Source of the DNA: Prosthecomicrobium sp. N25
GTDB taxonomy: Bacteria > Pseudomonadota > Alphaproteobacteria > Rhizobiales > Ancalomicrobiaceae
DNA: 64,000 nt
Assembly (NCBI RefSeq): GCF_037203705.1
Contig: NZ_JBBCAT010000004.1
Coordinates: 372,001 to 436,000, forward strand
Reading direction: 5' to 3'
Numbering within the stretch: position 1 is the first letter of the stretch; each line of letters starts with the position of its first letter. A program made the translations under genes and the position numbers. Under the pieces are notes generated by a model, which saw nothing but the letters and a program-made list of their open reading frames with translations, was not told where the DNA came from and ran no database searches. Shown piece after piece: positions 1 through 9,095 of this stretch.

Positions 1-286
1 CGGCCTCGCCCCGCCCTCGCGAGCCGGTCTCGTCCTGGGCCGTCCCATGGGTGTCGTCCCGGGCGTCGCGCCGGGAACCGTTGGCGGTGCCGGCTGCGCG
101 GCAGTTCATCGGTCCAGGGGTGTGCCCGCTCGCCGATGCATTCGGAGGGCGGAGAAAGTAGCCGAACCGGCCAGGACCGGTCGGGCATCCGGCCCATCGA
201 GTGGGGCCGTGCGGTCCGGTCCCGGCCTTCCCACGGGTGTCATTCCGGTGGCGCCGATTGCGGCGTTCGGACCGAGTGGCTGGCTC
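1..286. other. No gene recognised at left edge
   Basis: This GC-rich stretch lies downstream of the minus-strand kinase stop codon. Open frames run through it on both strands, but their translations are Arg/Gly/Pro/Ala-rich and show no domain or motif I recognise. I see no T-tract terminator for the kinase gene. It may be intergenic or the edge of a gene outside the window. Confidence 0.4.
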
Positions 287-1342
287 TCAGCGCTGCCTGG
301 TGGAAGCGGCGGCTGTGGCGAGAGTGGTGTTCGCGACGAGCCCGTCCATGTACTTGCGCGCTTCGGCTTCGTTCCGGAAGTCGCGGCAGTCCGGCTGGCG
401 GCGACGGCCGCCGATGGTGCGTTCGACGCGATGCCGTCCGCCGCCCAGGTACACGATCCGCTCTTCCCTGCCGTTGGCACAGGTGCAGATCCATGTCCGA
501 TCGGCTTGGCGGACCCAACGACGCTCCGGACTCAGCCTCTCGAGTTCCTGCCGGAACGTCCTTGCGTCGGGATACCGCTCGTCGGGGTTAGGGTGTAGCG
601 CCCTCTTAAGAACGCGCTTAAGGCGGCTAGGTAAGTACGCCTCGTACCCGATCGCGTGGGGTAGCGTCCCGTTCGCAATGTGCTGGCGACTGCCCGGACC
701 CGACAGGAACCGCCCTATATCCGGGATGTTGTTCGCCGCCCGCAGAAGCGTCATCCCGGCCCCGAAGACGTCCGACCTTGAGCTGAAGGCCTGGTTATTG
801 AAGGCCTCTGGTGAAGCGTGCGCTTGATAGAACAGGTTGGTGACACTGACCCCGGTACTGGGCTGGATGATGGTCCCGAAATCCGAGAGCTTGGCGTTAG
901 CCCCCGCCAACATGATGTTCGCGGGCTTCACGTCGCGGTGGATGATGTCCCGATTGTGCGCATGCTCGAGCGCGAACAGGATCTGCTTGACGCACGTGAT
1001 CGAGTCGACGACGGGAACGAACTCCCGGGACAGTCGGTCACCGAGTGAACCGCCGTCGATGTACTCCATCTCGATCAGGACTGCCCCGTTGAGGATGTCC
1101 GCTGTGTAGATCTTCACCACGTGATCGTGGTTGCAGAGATGCTGGGCCTGCGCCTCGATGTGCGCCCGATGGCTGACCGGGTCCGTGATCTGAACGATCT
1201 TCAGTGCGGCCTCGTGCCCGAGGCTTCGGTTCCGGACGTGGTACACCTCCCCAAAGTAGCCGCTGCCGAGAATCCGGATCACCTCATACTTGTTCAGGAG
1301 CACCGTACCTGGCTGAAGGCCAAGCGGCATGATGGCCGGCAT
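287..1342 (-). CDS. Serine/threonine protein kinase (Hanks type), cytosolic
   Basis: Predicted ATP-dependent Ser/Thr kinase of 351 residues. Visible motifs are the glycine loop GSGYFG (26-31), the ATP-binding lysine in AALK (K48), the catalytic loop HRDVKPAN (from residue 135), DFG (154-156), an ASPE motif in the position of APE, and SDVFGAG of helix F. All core catalytic residues are present, so the enzyme should be active. After the kinase fold comes about 80 residues of Arg- and Cys-containing sequence of unknown fold. There is no membrane segment and no PASTA repeat. I chose the ATG at 1342 because it shares one base with the upstream stop codon (TGATG), which indicates translational coupling; an in-frame ATG at 1357 is possible. 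Codon use and GC are clearly lower than in nrdJ next door, which suggests an acquired pair. The substrate is unknown; the coupled upstream protein is the obvious candidate. Confidence 0.88.
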   Translation of the reverse strand: MPAIMPLGLQPGTVLLNKYEVIRILGSGYFGEVYHVRNRSLGHEAALKIVQITDPVSHRAHIEAQAQHLCNHDHVVKIYTADILNGAVLIEMEYIDGGSLGDRLSREFVPVVDSITCVKQILFALEHAHNRDIIHRDVKPANIMLAGANAKLSDFGTIIQPSTGVSVTNLFYQAHASPEAFNNQAFSSRSDVFGAGMTLLRAANNIPDIGRFLSGPGSRQHIANGTLPHAIGYEAYLPSRLKRVLKRALHPNPDERYPDARTFRQELERLSPERRWVRQADRTWICTCANGREERIVYLGGGRHRVERTIGGRRRQPDCRDFRNEAEARKYMDGLVANTTLATAAASTRQR

Positions 1343-1788
1343 CAGAGGGCCATCCACGCCGCCAAAGCAGCCGACCGAGTTTCCTTTTTCGCAGAGCCCG
1401 GGAAGCCAGCGATCTTCGCGTCGCAGGCCGCATGCTTGTCGCCCGGGAAGTCCAGGGCGCGCTTCGTGAAGGATTGGAGCATGTATTCGTCGATCGGTAG
1501 CTCCGCCTCGTAGGCGATCAGGTTCAGTATACCGAACGGAAAGGCAAGGTAGGCGAACTGTTCAGCCTTCTTCGGATCGAGCGACAGGCGGTAAGCGAGC
1601 CTTGTCGGCCGGACGTGGTCTATCACCTCGCGGAACGTCTGCTTAAAAAAGTTCGCCAACGCAGTCCGGGGCTGCGCCGGGACGAAGCGGTGCATGCCGT
1701 GATCGACGTAAACCGGTGATGCACGGGAGCCGTCCAGCACGCAGTAGTGAAGCTCACCCTTTTGGATGCTGAACCCGAGGCACGGCAT
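1342..1788 (-). CDS. Predicted RNase H/RuvC-fold protein resembling DUF3010, coupled to kinase
   Basis: A 148-residue protein with no assured function. The pattern is a first hydrophobic strand (LGFSI), a hairpin strand ending in VLDG, a central helix, a strand-helix with PIDEY...SFTKRAL, and a C-terminal Ala-rich helix. That resembles the RNase H-like layout of the small DUF3010 proteins as I remember them; this is inference, not a database match. The usual first acidic residue of RuvC-like nucleases (as in GIDPG) is replaced by Ser in LGFSI, and the last helix carries ETRSAA where an Asp is expected, so catalysis is doubtful. Its stop overlaps the kinase start by one base, so the two are almost certainly co-translated. 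It may be a regulatory partner or phosphorylation target of the kinase. Lower GC than the flanking genes. Confidence 0.6.
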   Translation of the reverse strand: MPCLGFSIQKGELHYCVLDGSRASPVYVDHGMHRFVPAQPRTALANFFKQTFREVIDHVRPTRLAYRLSLDPKKAEQFAYLAFPFGILNLIAYEAELPIDEYMLQSFTKRALDFPGDKHAACDAKIAGFPGSAKKETRSAALAAWMAL

Positions 1789-1811
1789 TAGTAACTGACC
1801 TCAACTTGGTT

Positions 1812-1841
1812 GCTCGCCCGGCGGCTTCCCACCGGGCGAGC
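1812..1841. terminator. GC-rich hairpin between nrdJ and the kinase pair
   Basis: A perfect 10-bp inverted repeat (gctcgcccgg / ccgggcgagc) with a 10-base loop lies in the 122-bp gap between nrdJ and the RNase H-like gene, which are on the same strand. On the minus strand it is not followed by a T tract, so it is at best a weak or factor-assisted terminator for nrdJ. On the plus strand it is followed by tctttgt. Confidence 0.4.
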
Positions 1842-1910
1842 TCTTTGTCAATGTGAAGGCAGAGCCAAAACTGCCGTCATCTTTGCGGCGTAATCATCAG
1901 CCGACTCACA

Positions 1911-4900
1911 TCACGAACACCCGCTCGTCGACCCGCAGGTGTCGCACTTCAGGCACGTCCCGTTCCGCACCATCGTGAAGTTCCCGCATTCCTGGCAGGC
2001 TTCGCCTTCATAGCCCTTCATGCGGGCTTCGGCGATCTTGGCGCCGAGGACTGCCTGGGGACGGTCTTCGGTTTGGCCGAGGGCGGCGGGTCTGGCTTCG
2101 GCGACGGAGCCGGCCTTGAGGGCGGTGGCGCCGAAGACGCCCGCGAAGGCGGTGACCACGGCCTGGGAGGAGGCGGTGGGGGCGACGTTGGAGCCGGAGC
2201 CGCGGGCGGCGCCGTCGACGACCTTCAGGCGCTCCTGCACCTTGCCGCGGACGAGGCCGCGGGAGACCACCGCCTCGGGGCCGGGCTGGGGCTTGGAGAC
2301 GCCCTCGCCGACGCCGGAGCCCATGGCGGTCGAGCCGATGTCCTCGGGGCGGACATGGGCGAGGTCGTGCCGCGACAGGTAGGAGACGGCGAGCTCGCGG
2401 AAGACGTAGTCGAGGATCGACGTCGCGTTCTTGATCGCCTCGTTGCCCTGGACCATGCCGGCGGGCTCGAAGCGGGTGAACGTGAAGGCGTCGACATATT
2501 CCTCGAGCGGCACGCCGTATTGCAGGCCGAGCGAGACCGCGATGGCGAAGTTGTTCATCAGCGACCGGAAGGCGGCGCCTTCCTTGTGCATGTCGATGAA
2601 GATCTCGCCGAGGCGGCCGTCGTCGTATTCGCCGGTGCGCAGGTAGACCTTGTGGCCGCCGACGATCGCCTTCTGGGTGTAGCCCTTGCGGCGGTTCGGC
2701 AGCTTCTCGCGCTCGCGGATCGCCCGCTCGATGATGCGCTCGACGATCCGCTCGGCCGCGATGGCGGCCCGGGTCGTCGCCGGCTGGGCGACGATCTGCT
2801 CGACCACGTCCTCGGCCTCGTCCTCGTCGTCGGCGAGGAGCTGGCTGTTGAGCGGCTGGGAGAGCTTGGAGCCGTCGCGGTAGAGGGCGTTGGCCTTGAG
2901 GGCCAGGCGCCAGGACAGCATGTAGGCGTTCTTGGCGTCCTCGACGGTGGCGTCGTTCGGCATGTTGATGGTCTTGGAGATCGCCCCGGTGATGAAGGGC
3001 TGCGCCGCCGCCATCATGCGGATGTGGCTCTCCACCGAGAGGAAGCGCTTGCCCGTGCGGCCGCAGGGGTTGGCGCAGTCGAAGACGGGCAGGTGCTCGG
3101 CCTTCAGGTGCGGGGCGCCCTCCACCGTCATGGCGCCGCAGACGTGGATGTTGGCCGCCTCGATGTCCGCCTTGGAATAGCCGAGCGCGGTCAGCATGTC
3201 GAAGGACGGGCTCGCGAGGTCCTCGGCCGAGAAGCCGAGCACGCGGGTGCAGAAGTCCTCGCCGAGGGTCCACTTGTTGAAGGCGAACTTGATGTCGAAG
3301 GCGGACTTCAGGCCGCCCTGGATCTTCTCGATCGCCTCGTCGGTGAAGCCGCGCGCCTTGAGCGAGGCCGGGTTGACGCCCGGAGCCTGCGCCAGCGAGC
3401 CGTGGCCGACCGCGTAGGCCTCGATCTCGGCGATCTCGCTCTCGCGGTAGCCGAGGGTCCTGAGCGCCTGCGGGACGGACTGGTTGATGATCTTGAAGTA
3501 GCCGCCGCCGGCCAGCTTCTTGAACTTCACGAGCGCGAAGTCGGGCTCGATGCCGGTCGTGTCGCAGTCCATGACGAGGCCGATCGTGCCGGTCGGCGCG
3601 ATCACGGTGACCTGGGCGTTGCGGTAGCCGAACTTCGTGCCGAGCGCGAGCGCGTCGTCCCAGGCCTTGACGGCGGCGTCGACGAGGGCCCGGTCCGGGC
3701 AGGCGCCGTGGTCGAGGGGCACGGGGAGGGTGGAGAGCTTCTCGTAGCCCTCATGGCTGCCCTTGGCGGCGCGGGCGTGGTTGCGGATGACGCGCAGCAT
3801 GTCGGCGGCGTTGTCGGCATAGGCCGGGAAGGGGCCGAGCTCCTTGGCCATCTCGGCGGAGGTGGCGTAGGCGACGCCGGTCATGACGGCCGACAGGGCG
3901 CCGCAGATGGCGCGGCCCTCGGGGCTGTCGTAGGCGATGCCGGACGACATCAGCAGGCCGCCGATGTTGGCGTAGCCGAGGCCGAGGGTGCGGAAGCGGT
4001 AGGAGAGCTCCGCGATCGACTTCGACGGGAACTGCGCCATCAGGACCGAGATCTCGAGGACGACGGTCCACAGCCGGCAGGTGTGGACGTAGGCCTCGAC
4101 GTCGAAGCTGCCGTCGGCCTTGCGGTAGGGGAGCAGGTTGACCGAGGCCAGGTTGCAGGCCGTGTCGTCCAGGAACATGTACTCGGAGCACGGGTTCGAG
4201 GCGACGATCGGGCCGGAGGCCGGGCAGGTGTGCCAGTCGTTGATGGTGGTGTGGAACTGGATGCCCGGGTCGGCGGAGGCCCAGGCGGCGTAGCCGACGC
4301 TCTCCCACAGCTCGCGGGCGCGGAGCGTCTTCTTCACCTTGCCGGTCTGGCGCCAGGTCAGGTCCCACTTGCCGTCCTGCTCGACGGCGCGCAGGAACTC
4401 GTCGGTGACGCGCACCGAGTTGTTGGAATTCTGGCCGGAGACGGTCAGGTAGGCCTCGGAATCCCAGTCGGTGTCGTAGACCGGGAACTCGATGTCCTTG
4501 TAGCCCTGGCGGGCGAACTGGATCACCCGCTTGATGTAGTTCTCCGGAACCATCGACTTCTTGGCGGCGCGGATCTCGCGCTTCAGGGCCGTGTTCTTGG
4601 CGGGGTCGAAGCAGTCCTCGCCCGAGCCCTCGCAGTTCACGCAGGCCTTCATGATGGCGGAGAGGTGCCGGGAGACGACCTTGGAGCCCGTCACCAGGGC
4701 GGCGACCTTCTGCTCCTCGCGCACCTTCCAGTTGATGTAGTCCTCGATGTCCGGATGGTCGATGTCGACGACCACCATCTTGGCGGCGCGGCGGGTCGTG
4801 CCGCCCGACTTGATGGCGCCCGCGGCGCGGTCGCCGATCTTCAGGAAGCTCATCAGGCCGGAGGAGCGGCCGCCGCCGGAGAGACGCTCGCCCTCGCCGC

Positions 4901-5615
4901 GGAGCTTCGAGAAGTTAGAGCCGGTGCCCGAGCCGTACTTGAAGAGCCGCGCCTCGCGGACCCACAGGTCCATGATGCCGTTCTCGTTGACGAGGTCGTC
5001 GTCGACGGACTGGATGAAGCAGGCATGCGGCTGGGGATGCTCATAGGCGCTCTCGGAGCGGGTCAGCTTGCCGGTCCGGTAGTCGACGTAGAAGTGGCCC
5101 TGGCTCGGGCCGTCGATGCCGTAGGCCCAGTGCAGGCCGGTGTTGAACCACTGCGGGCTGTTGGGGGCGACGAGCTGCTTGGCCAGCATGTAGCAGAGCT
5201 CGTCGAAGAAGGCGCGGGCGTCGGACTCGTTGTCGAAGTAGCCGCCCTTCCAGCCCCAGTAAGTCCAGGTGCCGGCGAGCCGGTCGAAGACCTGGCGGGC
5301 GTCGGTCTCGGAGCCCGTCCGCTCGGACGCGGAGAGACCGGCGAGGGCCGCCTCGTCGGGCACCGAGCGCCACAGCCAGGAGGGGACGGTCTCCTCCTCG
5401 ACGCGCTTCAGCACCTTCGGCACGCCGGCCTTGCGGAAATACTTCTGGGCCAGGATGTCGGCCGCGACCTGGCTCCACTGCGCCGGCACCTCGATGCCGT
5501 CGAGCTTGAAGACGATCGAGCCGTCCGGGTTGCGGATCTCGCTCGTGGTAGTCCGGAATTCGATCGCTGCGTACGGCGACTGGCCCGCCGTCGTGAAGCG
5601 CCGCTCGATGCGCAT
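1911..5615 (-). CDS. nrdJ: Adenosylcobalamin-dependent (class II) ribonucleotide reductase
   Basis: Reduces ribonucleotides to deoxyribonucleotides using a cobalamin-generated thiyl radical, so it needs no oxygen. The 1234-residue product is the long form typical of alphaproteobacteria. Recognisable are the finger-loop NPCSE motif with the radical Cys, NSPQWFNTG near the N-terminus, the PTGTIGL loop, a GMVQG-containing C-terminal section, and the Cys-rich tail (CQECG...CLKCDTCG) that carries the redox-active cysteines. I chose the ATG at 5615 (MRIERRF, the family's usual start); an in-frame ATG at 5636 adds seven residues (MAWGSNH). No partner nrd genes are adjacent. A tandem NrdR operator about 170 bp upstream indicates repression when dATP/ATP signalling reports adequate precursor pools. 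I saw no obvious cobalamin riboswitch, although I could not run a covariance search. Confidence 0.97.
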   Translation of the reverse strand: MRIERRFTTAGQSPYAAIEFRTTTSEIRNPDGSIVFKLDGIEVPAQWSQVAADILAQKYFRKAGVPKVLKRVEEETVPSWLWRSVPDEAALAGLSASERTGSETDARQVFDRLAGTWTYWGWKGGYFDNESDARAFFDELCYMLAKQLVAPNSPQWFNTGLHWAYGIDGPSQGHFYVDYRTGKLTRSESAYEHPQPHACFIQSVDDDLVNENGIMDLWVREARLFKYGSGTGSNFSKLRGEGERLSGGGRSSGLMSFLKIGDRAAGAIKSGGTTRRAAKMVVVDIDHPDIEDYINWKVREEQKVAALVTGSKVVSRHLSAIMKACVNCEGSGEDCFDPAKNTALKREIRAAKKSMVPENYIKRVIQFARQGYKDIEFPVYDTDWDSEAYLTVSGQNSNNSVRVTDEFLRAVEQDGKWDLTWRQTGKVKKTLRARELWESVGYAAWASADPGIQFHTTINDWHTCPASGPIVASNPCSEYMFLDDTACNLASVNLLPYRKADGSFDVEAYVHTCRLWTVVLEISVLMAQFPSKSIAELSYRFRTLGLGYANIGGLLMSSGIAYDSPEGRAICGALSAVMTGVAYATSAEMAKELGPFPAYADNAADMLRVIRNHARAAKGSHEGYEKLSTLPVPLDHGACPDRALVDAAVKAWDDALALGTKFGYRNAQVTVIAPTGTIGLVMDCDTTGIEPDFALVKFKKLAGGGYFKIINQSVPQALRTLGYRESEIAEIEAYAVGHGSLAQAPGVNPASLKARGFTDEAIEKIQGGLKSAFDIKFAFNKWTLGEDFCTRVLGFSAEDLASPSFDMLTALGYSKADIEAANIHVCGAMTVEGAPHLKAEHLPVFDCANPCGRTGKRFLSVESHIRMMAAAQPFITGAISKTINMPNDATVEDAKNAYMLSWRLALKANALYRDGSKLSQPLNSQLLADDEDEAEDVVEQIVAQPATTRAAIAAERIVERIIERAIREREKLPNRRKGYTQKAIVGGHKVYLRTGEYDDGRLGEIFIDMHKEGAAFRSLMNNFAIAVSLGLQYGVPLEEYVDAFTFTRFEPAGMVQGNEAIKNATSILDYVFRELAVSYLSRHDLAHVRPEDIGSTAMGSGVGEGVSKPQPGPEAVVSRGLVRGKVQERLKVVDGAARGSGSNVAPTASSQAVVTAFAGVFGATALKAGSVAEARPAALGQTEDRPQAVLGAKIAEARMKGYEGEACQECGNFTMVRNGTCLKCDTCGSTSGCS

Positions 5616-5784
5616 GTGGTTCGACCCCCAAGCCACGGACCAGGCGATCTCCGCCCCGATCCTATCATTGAAACCGGGTGACCGCCCGGCTCAGACCCAA
5701 ACTCTGCAACGCCCCCTGCCGGCCGCTTCTTCCGCTGCGGTCCGGCGACAGCCTCGGCCGGGTTGGCCCCCGAATCCCCAGCTG

Positions 5785-5832
5785 CCGGTATATGTAGTGC
5801 CGAAGGCTCGACCTCGCCACTAAATATAGTGT
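5785..5832 (-). promoter_or_regulatory. Tandem NrdR boxes upstream of nrdJ
   Basis: Two sites fit the NrdR box consensus acaCwAtATaTwGtgt when read on the minus strand. The distal one at 5817-5832 (ACACTATATTTAGTGG) matches 14 of 16 positions. The proximal one at 5785-5800 (GCACTACATATACCGG) matches about 11 of 16. They are separated by exactly 16 bp, that is 32 bp start to start or three helical turns, which is the arrangement known for NrdR operators. The distal box contains TATATT, which could serve as the -10 element, so NrdR binding would occlude RNA polymerase. Confidence 0.85.
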
Positions 5833-6309
5833 TAACGCACCCCGTTCTTCACAGTTCCTTCATGATCCCGGCCGGGGCGCGAAAAGTCGCCCGGCGGGCA
5901 CCCCTTCCAGGGGCCCGACGCTCGGCCATGACAGGACTGTGCGGGAACGCGGCCGCCTTCGGCGGCACGGGAGCCGGGGCAGGCCCGACGACACGAAGGC
6001 TAGTCCGAGTCTGGAAAACCGGTCAAGGATTGGGGGGCCGCGGGGCCGTGCCTCCATAGATGTTGGGGATAACGGGTAGAACTCCGGGACTTCGCGGAAT
6101 CCCACGGCTTACCGCGGTGCGGTGCGGCCCCGGCCGTCCGCGCGGCCCCACGCGGGCCCTCCAAACGATAAAGATCGCTGCAAATCAGCAACACCCGCCG
6201 AACCCGCCCTTAAGCGCCGGCGTGGCATTCTACCGACATGCGCCAGCGGGCGCGGGCAGGCACGGGAAACGCCCAGGGCGGGCCCGGGCCGCGGGGGAGC
6301 GAGCGTCGC
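5833..6309. other. Divergent intergenic region nrdJ / response regulator
   Basis: Apart from the NrdR operator on the nrdJ side, I see no coding signal here. Translations in all frames are repetitive Arg/Gly/Ala/Pro. An in-frame ATG at 6238 would extend the response regulator, but the 24 added residues (Arg/Gly-rich) do not look like part of a receiver domain. Confidence 0.4.
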
Positions 6310-7041
6310 ATGCGGCATCACAGGGCCTATGGGGTCCCGCTCGAATCGCTCGACGTGGCGGTGGTCGACGACCACCGGCCGATGCAGTCCATCCTCCGCT
6401 CCATCCTGCTCGGGGCGCATGTGGCCCGGGTGCGCGCCTTCGATTCGGCGCGCGAGGCGCTCATCGCCATGGCGGTCGACCCGCCCGACCTGGTGATCGC
6501 GGATTGGCGCATGGCGCCGACCAGCGGGCTCACCCTCGTCAAGGCGATGCGGCGGCCCTCCTCCGGGGCCCTCGCGACGGTGCCGGTCGTGATGATCACG
6601 GCGTCGCCGACCCGGGCCCTGATCGAACGGGCGGTGCGGCTCGGCATCCACAGCGTCCTCGTCAAGCCGCTGTCGCCCGCCACCCTGATGACGCGGATCG
6701 CCGCGATCCTGGCGGACGGGCGCCGCTTCGAGGTCGACGCGGACAGCGGCTTCTATCGGCTCGAGGACGCCGGCTCGGTGCTGCGGGCGCAGCACGGGCG
6801 CTGGGCGGAGATCCGGGGTCTCCGGCAGGACCCGTCGGACCTCGTGCTCGACCGGCCGGACGGGTCGCCCGAACGCGGTTCCGACATGCCCTTCCTGCCG
6901 AACCCGGTGCCGATCCGCATCCCGACCGAGGTCTACGGCGCGGAGCCCGAACCGGCGCCGGCGGGGCGGTCGGGCTTCGCCGCCGTGAAGCGCGGAATCC
7001 GCCCTCCGTCGACTGGACAGGGCGGCTCCGAGAGGCCATAA
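6310..7041 (+). CDS. Single-domain response regulator with variable C-terminal tail
   Basis: A receiver (REC) domain occupies about residues 14-130 of 243. The phosphorylation machinery is complete: acidic pair D20-D21 (VVDDH), phospho-acceptor D65 (VIADW), switch T97 (MITAS) and K119 (VLVKP). The remaining 110 residues are Pro/Arg-rich and contain no DNA-binding or enzymatic domain I recognise, so this is a CheY/DivK-like stand-alone regulator rather than a transcription factor. No histidine kinase is adjacent, so the partner is encoded elsewhere. The ATG at 6310 (MRHHRAYG) is preferred over 6238 because the upstream residues look non-coding. Similar orphan REC proteins are common in Rhizobiales. 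Confidence 0.85.
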   Translation: MRHHRAYGVPLESLDVAVVDDHRPMQSILRSILLGAHVARVRAFDSAREALIAMAVDPPDLVIADWRMAPTSGLTLVKAMRRPSSGALATVPVVMITASPTRALIERAVRLGIHSVLVKPLSPATLMTRIAAILADGRRFEVDADSGFYRLEDAGSVLRAQHGRWAEIRGLRQDPSDLVLDRPDGSPERGSDMPFLPNPVPIRIPTEVYGAEPEPAPAGRSGFAAVKRGIRPPSTGQGGSERP

Positions 7042-7068
7042 CGGCGCCGTCAAGAAGGGTGCGCCGCG

Positions 7069-7473
7069 ATGGAATGGCTCCTGAAGATCCTCACCTGGTG
7101 GCAGGGCAGCACGATCGGCACCGACGTGCACACGCGCCGCCACGGCGAACTGGTCGGGCACGACGAGTCCGGCAACGCCTACTACCGCACCCGGGGCGGC
7201 GTCATCGACCCGACCCTCGGCTTCGAGCGGCGCTGGGTGATCTACAACGGTCCCGCGGAGGCGTCGCGCATCCCGCCGGGCTGGTACAGCTGGATGCACC
7301 ACCGCACGGACGTGCCGCCGACCCGCGACGGCTACCGGCCGCGGGCCTGGGAAGAGCCGCACCGGCCGAACCAAACCGGCACCGCAAACGCCTACCGGCC
7401 GAAGGGATCGATCCTGAGCGAGGGCCGTCGGCCGCGCGCCACCGGCGACTACCAGGCCTGGCAGCCCGATTGA
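7069..7473 (+). CDS. NADH:ubiquinone oxidoreductase NDUFA12-family subunit
   Basis: A 134-residue accessory subunit of respiratory complex I, homologous to mitochondrial NDUFA12 (B17.2) and conserved in alphaproteobacteria. Typical features are the start MEWLLKILTWW, the GTDVHTRRHGELVG segment, YYRT, ERRWVIYNG, and WYSWMHH(R)TDVPPT. In mitochondria the subunit lies along the matrix arm and contacts the Q-module; the bacterial form is expected to be peripheral on the cytoplasmic side. It lies some 46 kb from the nuo operon in this window. Family assignment is by recognised sequence pattern. It begins 27 bp after the response regulator stop. Confidence 0.93.
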   Translation: MEWLLKILTWWQGSTIGTDVHTRRHGELVGHDESGNAYYRTRGGVIDPTLGFERRWVIYNGPAEASRIPPGWYSWMHHRTDVPPTRDGYRPRAWEEPHRPNQTGTANAYRPKGSILSEGRRPRATGDYQAWQPD

Positions 7474-7527
7474 GGGGAGGGGGCGCCCCGCGTCCCCGCA
7501 GCGCCGCCCGCGTCCGCGAAAAGTTTC

Positions 7528-7548
7528 ACGCCGCCCACGGGGCGGCGT
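7528..7548. terminator. Bidirectional hairpin between convergent genes
   Basis: Inverted repeat acgccgcc / ggcggcgt with a 5-base loop, located between the convergent NDUFA12 gene and the minus-strand 65-residue ORF. It is flanked by aagttt on the left and ttt on the right, so it could end transcription from either side. Confidence 0.55.
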
Positions 7549-7608
7549 TTCGCGTTCCAGGACGCCCTGCGACCGACCTCGAGCGGCCGACCGCCTCCGG
7601 GCGCGCGG

Positions 7609-7806
7609 TCACTGGATGGTGAAGGTCACGGCTCGCGGGGCGTCCGGGCCCATCAGGGTGAGCGGGCGGATGCGCTTCAGGCCGGCGGGGCGGCGGTCGG
7701 TGACGAGACGCAGGCAATGCATGCGGCCCTCGCGGTCGACCACCGTGATCCAGGCGTCGCCGCCTTCGAGGTTGCGGGCGTGAGGGCGGGGCGCGTCTGG
7801 GTTCAT
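7609..7806 (-). CDS. Small conserved-looking ORF coupled to lipoprotein gene
   Basis: A 65-residue ORF (starts MNPDAPRPHAR, ends VTFTIQ) whose ATG overlaps the stop of the upstream lipoprotein gene by four bases (ATGA). The overlap and the balanced, non-repetitive residue composition support it as a real gene. There is no signal peptide, membrane segment or known motif; a predicted pattern of short beta strands (DAWITVVD, RMHCLRLV, AVTFTI) is all that can be said. Function unknown. Confidence 0.6.
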   Translation of the reverse strand: MNPDAPRPHARNLEGGDAWITVVDREGRMHCLRLVTDRRPAGLKRIRPLTLMGPDAPRAVTFTIQ

Positions 7807-8333
7807 CGCAGGCTCCGGCCATCGGACAGGACCGTGCCGCGCAGGGCGGCGCGCAGGTCGGTCGCCTCGTCGGCGCAGCGGATCAGCGGGAAGAGGCCCG
7901 CCCAGCGCTCGCCCGGGACGGCAGCATCGCGCTCGTCCGTGACGGCCGCGAGACGGACGAAGCCGGTCGGCTCGACCGCGAGGTGGAGCACGGCGCGGCG
8001 GCGGCCCTGAGGGCCGTTGTCCAGGATCGAGAGGCGGAGCTGGCCGGGGGCGTCGGAGCGCCAGTCCTGGATGGCGAGCAGGGCGGTGCGCCAGGCGCCG
8101 CGTTCCATGTCGATGGCCGAGGGGCGAACCGACAGGCGCCACGCGCCGGCGTCGCATCCGACGTCGCCGGTCGGCATGCCGCGGGCGCCGGATGCCCAGA
8201 CCCAGCGGCCGGCGAGCGGGAAGGGTTCGGCGTCGCGGCCGCGGCGGCCCGTGGGGTCGGCGGGCACGGCGGCGCCTTCCGAGCAGGCCGCGAGGATCAG
8301 GCCGAGAAGGGGCAGGGCGGCGAGGATTTTCAT
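7803..8333 (-). CDS. Predicted lipoprotein of unknown function
   Basis: A 176-residue protein beginning MKILAALPLLGLILAAC, a lipoprotein signal peptide with a lipobox LAAC, so residue Cys17 should be acylated and the mature protein membrane-anchored in the periplasm. The mature part contains Trp-rich strands (GRWVWASG, RWAGLFPLIRC) and paired cysteines but no family I recognise. I chose the ATG at 8333 because it directly precedes the signal sequence; the open frame extends upstream to 8438 without such support. It is translationally coupled to the 65-residue ORF downstream. Confidence 0.75.
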   Translation of the reverse strand: MKILAALPLLGLILAACSEGAAVPADPTGRRGRDAEPFPLAGRWVWASGARGMPTGDVGCDAGAWRLSVRPSAIDMERGAWRTALLAIQDWRSDAPGQLRLSILDNGPQGRRRAVLHLAVEPTGFVRLAAVTDERDAAVPGERWAGLFPLIRCADEATDLRAALRGTVLSDGRSLR

Positions 8334-8457
8334 GACCGTCGGCGGGGCCGCGACTCGGACGGCCAGCCCCCCTGGCGGACCGCGGTCGCGACCGGGCCAG
8401 GACAGCGCGGCGCGCATGAAGGGCGGCTCAACGGTCATGGTGAATTCGGCGTCAGGG

Positions 8458-8462
8458 TTAAC
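8458..8462. promoter_or_regulatory. TTAAC half-site between divergent genes
   Basis: A TTAAC element lies 124 bp upstream of the DUF2155 gene. It matches half of a CtrA site (TTAA-N7-TTAAC) but no second half at the right spacing is present, so support is weak. Confidence 0.2.
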
Positions 8463-8585
8463 GACCGCCTGCCGGAACGGGAGAGCTCAGGGCGACTGCC
8501 GCCCGAATCTCGCCTTTTCGGCCCTCTAGACCGCGTGCTAAATGCGCGCGCCCGGCGAGCGCGCGGGAATCGGACGGACGGCGGC

Positions 8586-9044
8586 ATGATGATGGGCAGG
8601 TTTGCGAAGCTGGCGGCGGCGGCCATCCTTCTCGCCGCGGCGGCCGGGCCGGCGGGCGCGCAATCGAAGAAGGCCCCGGTGCCGCCGCCGCCCTCGCCCG
8701 AGGACGGCACGAAGATCTCGCAGCCCTTCGCGACCTTCTCGGGGCTCGACAAGATCACCGGGCGGATCATCGCCTTCGACGTGGCGATCGGCGAGACGGT
8801 GCAATTCGGGGCCCTGCAGGTCACGCCGAGGGTCTGCTACGCCCGGCCCTCCACCATCGCGCCGCTCACGACCTCCTTCGTCGAGGTCGACGAGATCACC
8901 CTCGACAACAAGATCCGGCGGATCTTCACGGGCTGGATGTTCGCCGACAGCCCCGGCCTGCACGCGGTCGAGCACCCGGTCTACGACATCTGGCTGACCG
9001 AGTGCCGCGCGCAGTCGGGCGAGGCGACCGCGGCGAAGCAGTAG
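8586..9044 (+). CDS. DUF2155 domain-containing exported protein
   Basis: A 152-residue protein with a cleavable signal peptide (MMMGRFAKLAAAAILL... ending AGAQS around residue 25), followed by a Pro-rich linker and a domain matching the alphaproteobacterial DUF2155 pattern: TGRI.AFDV.IGE.VQFG.LQVTPRVCY, FVEVDEI, IFTGWMFA.SPGLHA.EHPVYDIWL..C. Two cysteines (VCYARP and TECRA) probably form a disulfide. Function is unknown; members are periplasmic and often found near nuo or lipoyl genes in Rhizobiales. The first of three adjacent ATG codons is taken as start. Confidence 0.88.
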   Translation: MMMGRFAKLAAAAILLAAAAGPAGAQSKKAPVPPPPSPEDGTKISQPFATFSGLDKITGRIIAFDVAIGETVQFGALQVTPRVCYARPSTIAPLTTSFVEVDEITLDNKIRRIFTGWMFADSPGLHAVEHPVYDIWLTECRAQSGEATAAKQ

Positions 9045-9085
9045 CGCTGGCCGTTTGGCGGGCAGTTGTCTATCCGGCAGTCATT

Positions 9086-9095
9086 TTGGATACAA
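9086..9095. promoter_or_regulatory. GntR-type operator-like site 1 (TTGGATACAA)
   Basis: TTGGATACAA fits the TTG-N3-ACAA form seen in operators of FCD-family GntR repressors. A second copy of the same form lies at 9324-9333. No GntR gene is in the window, so the assignment is an inference from the motif. Confidence 0.35.

Noticed and set aside
2073-5681. Long open frame of 1202 codons antisense to nrdJ
   Set aside because: High-GC codon bias leaves the opposite frame open; its translation is rich in Gly/Ala/Arg/Asp/Glu with no domains, while the nrdJ frame has clear family motifs.
5637-6237. Cobalamin riboswitch upstream of nrdJ
   Set aside because: I found no B12-box-like core; the tandem NrdR boxes account for regulation. 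A covariance search would settle it.
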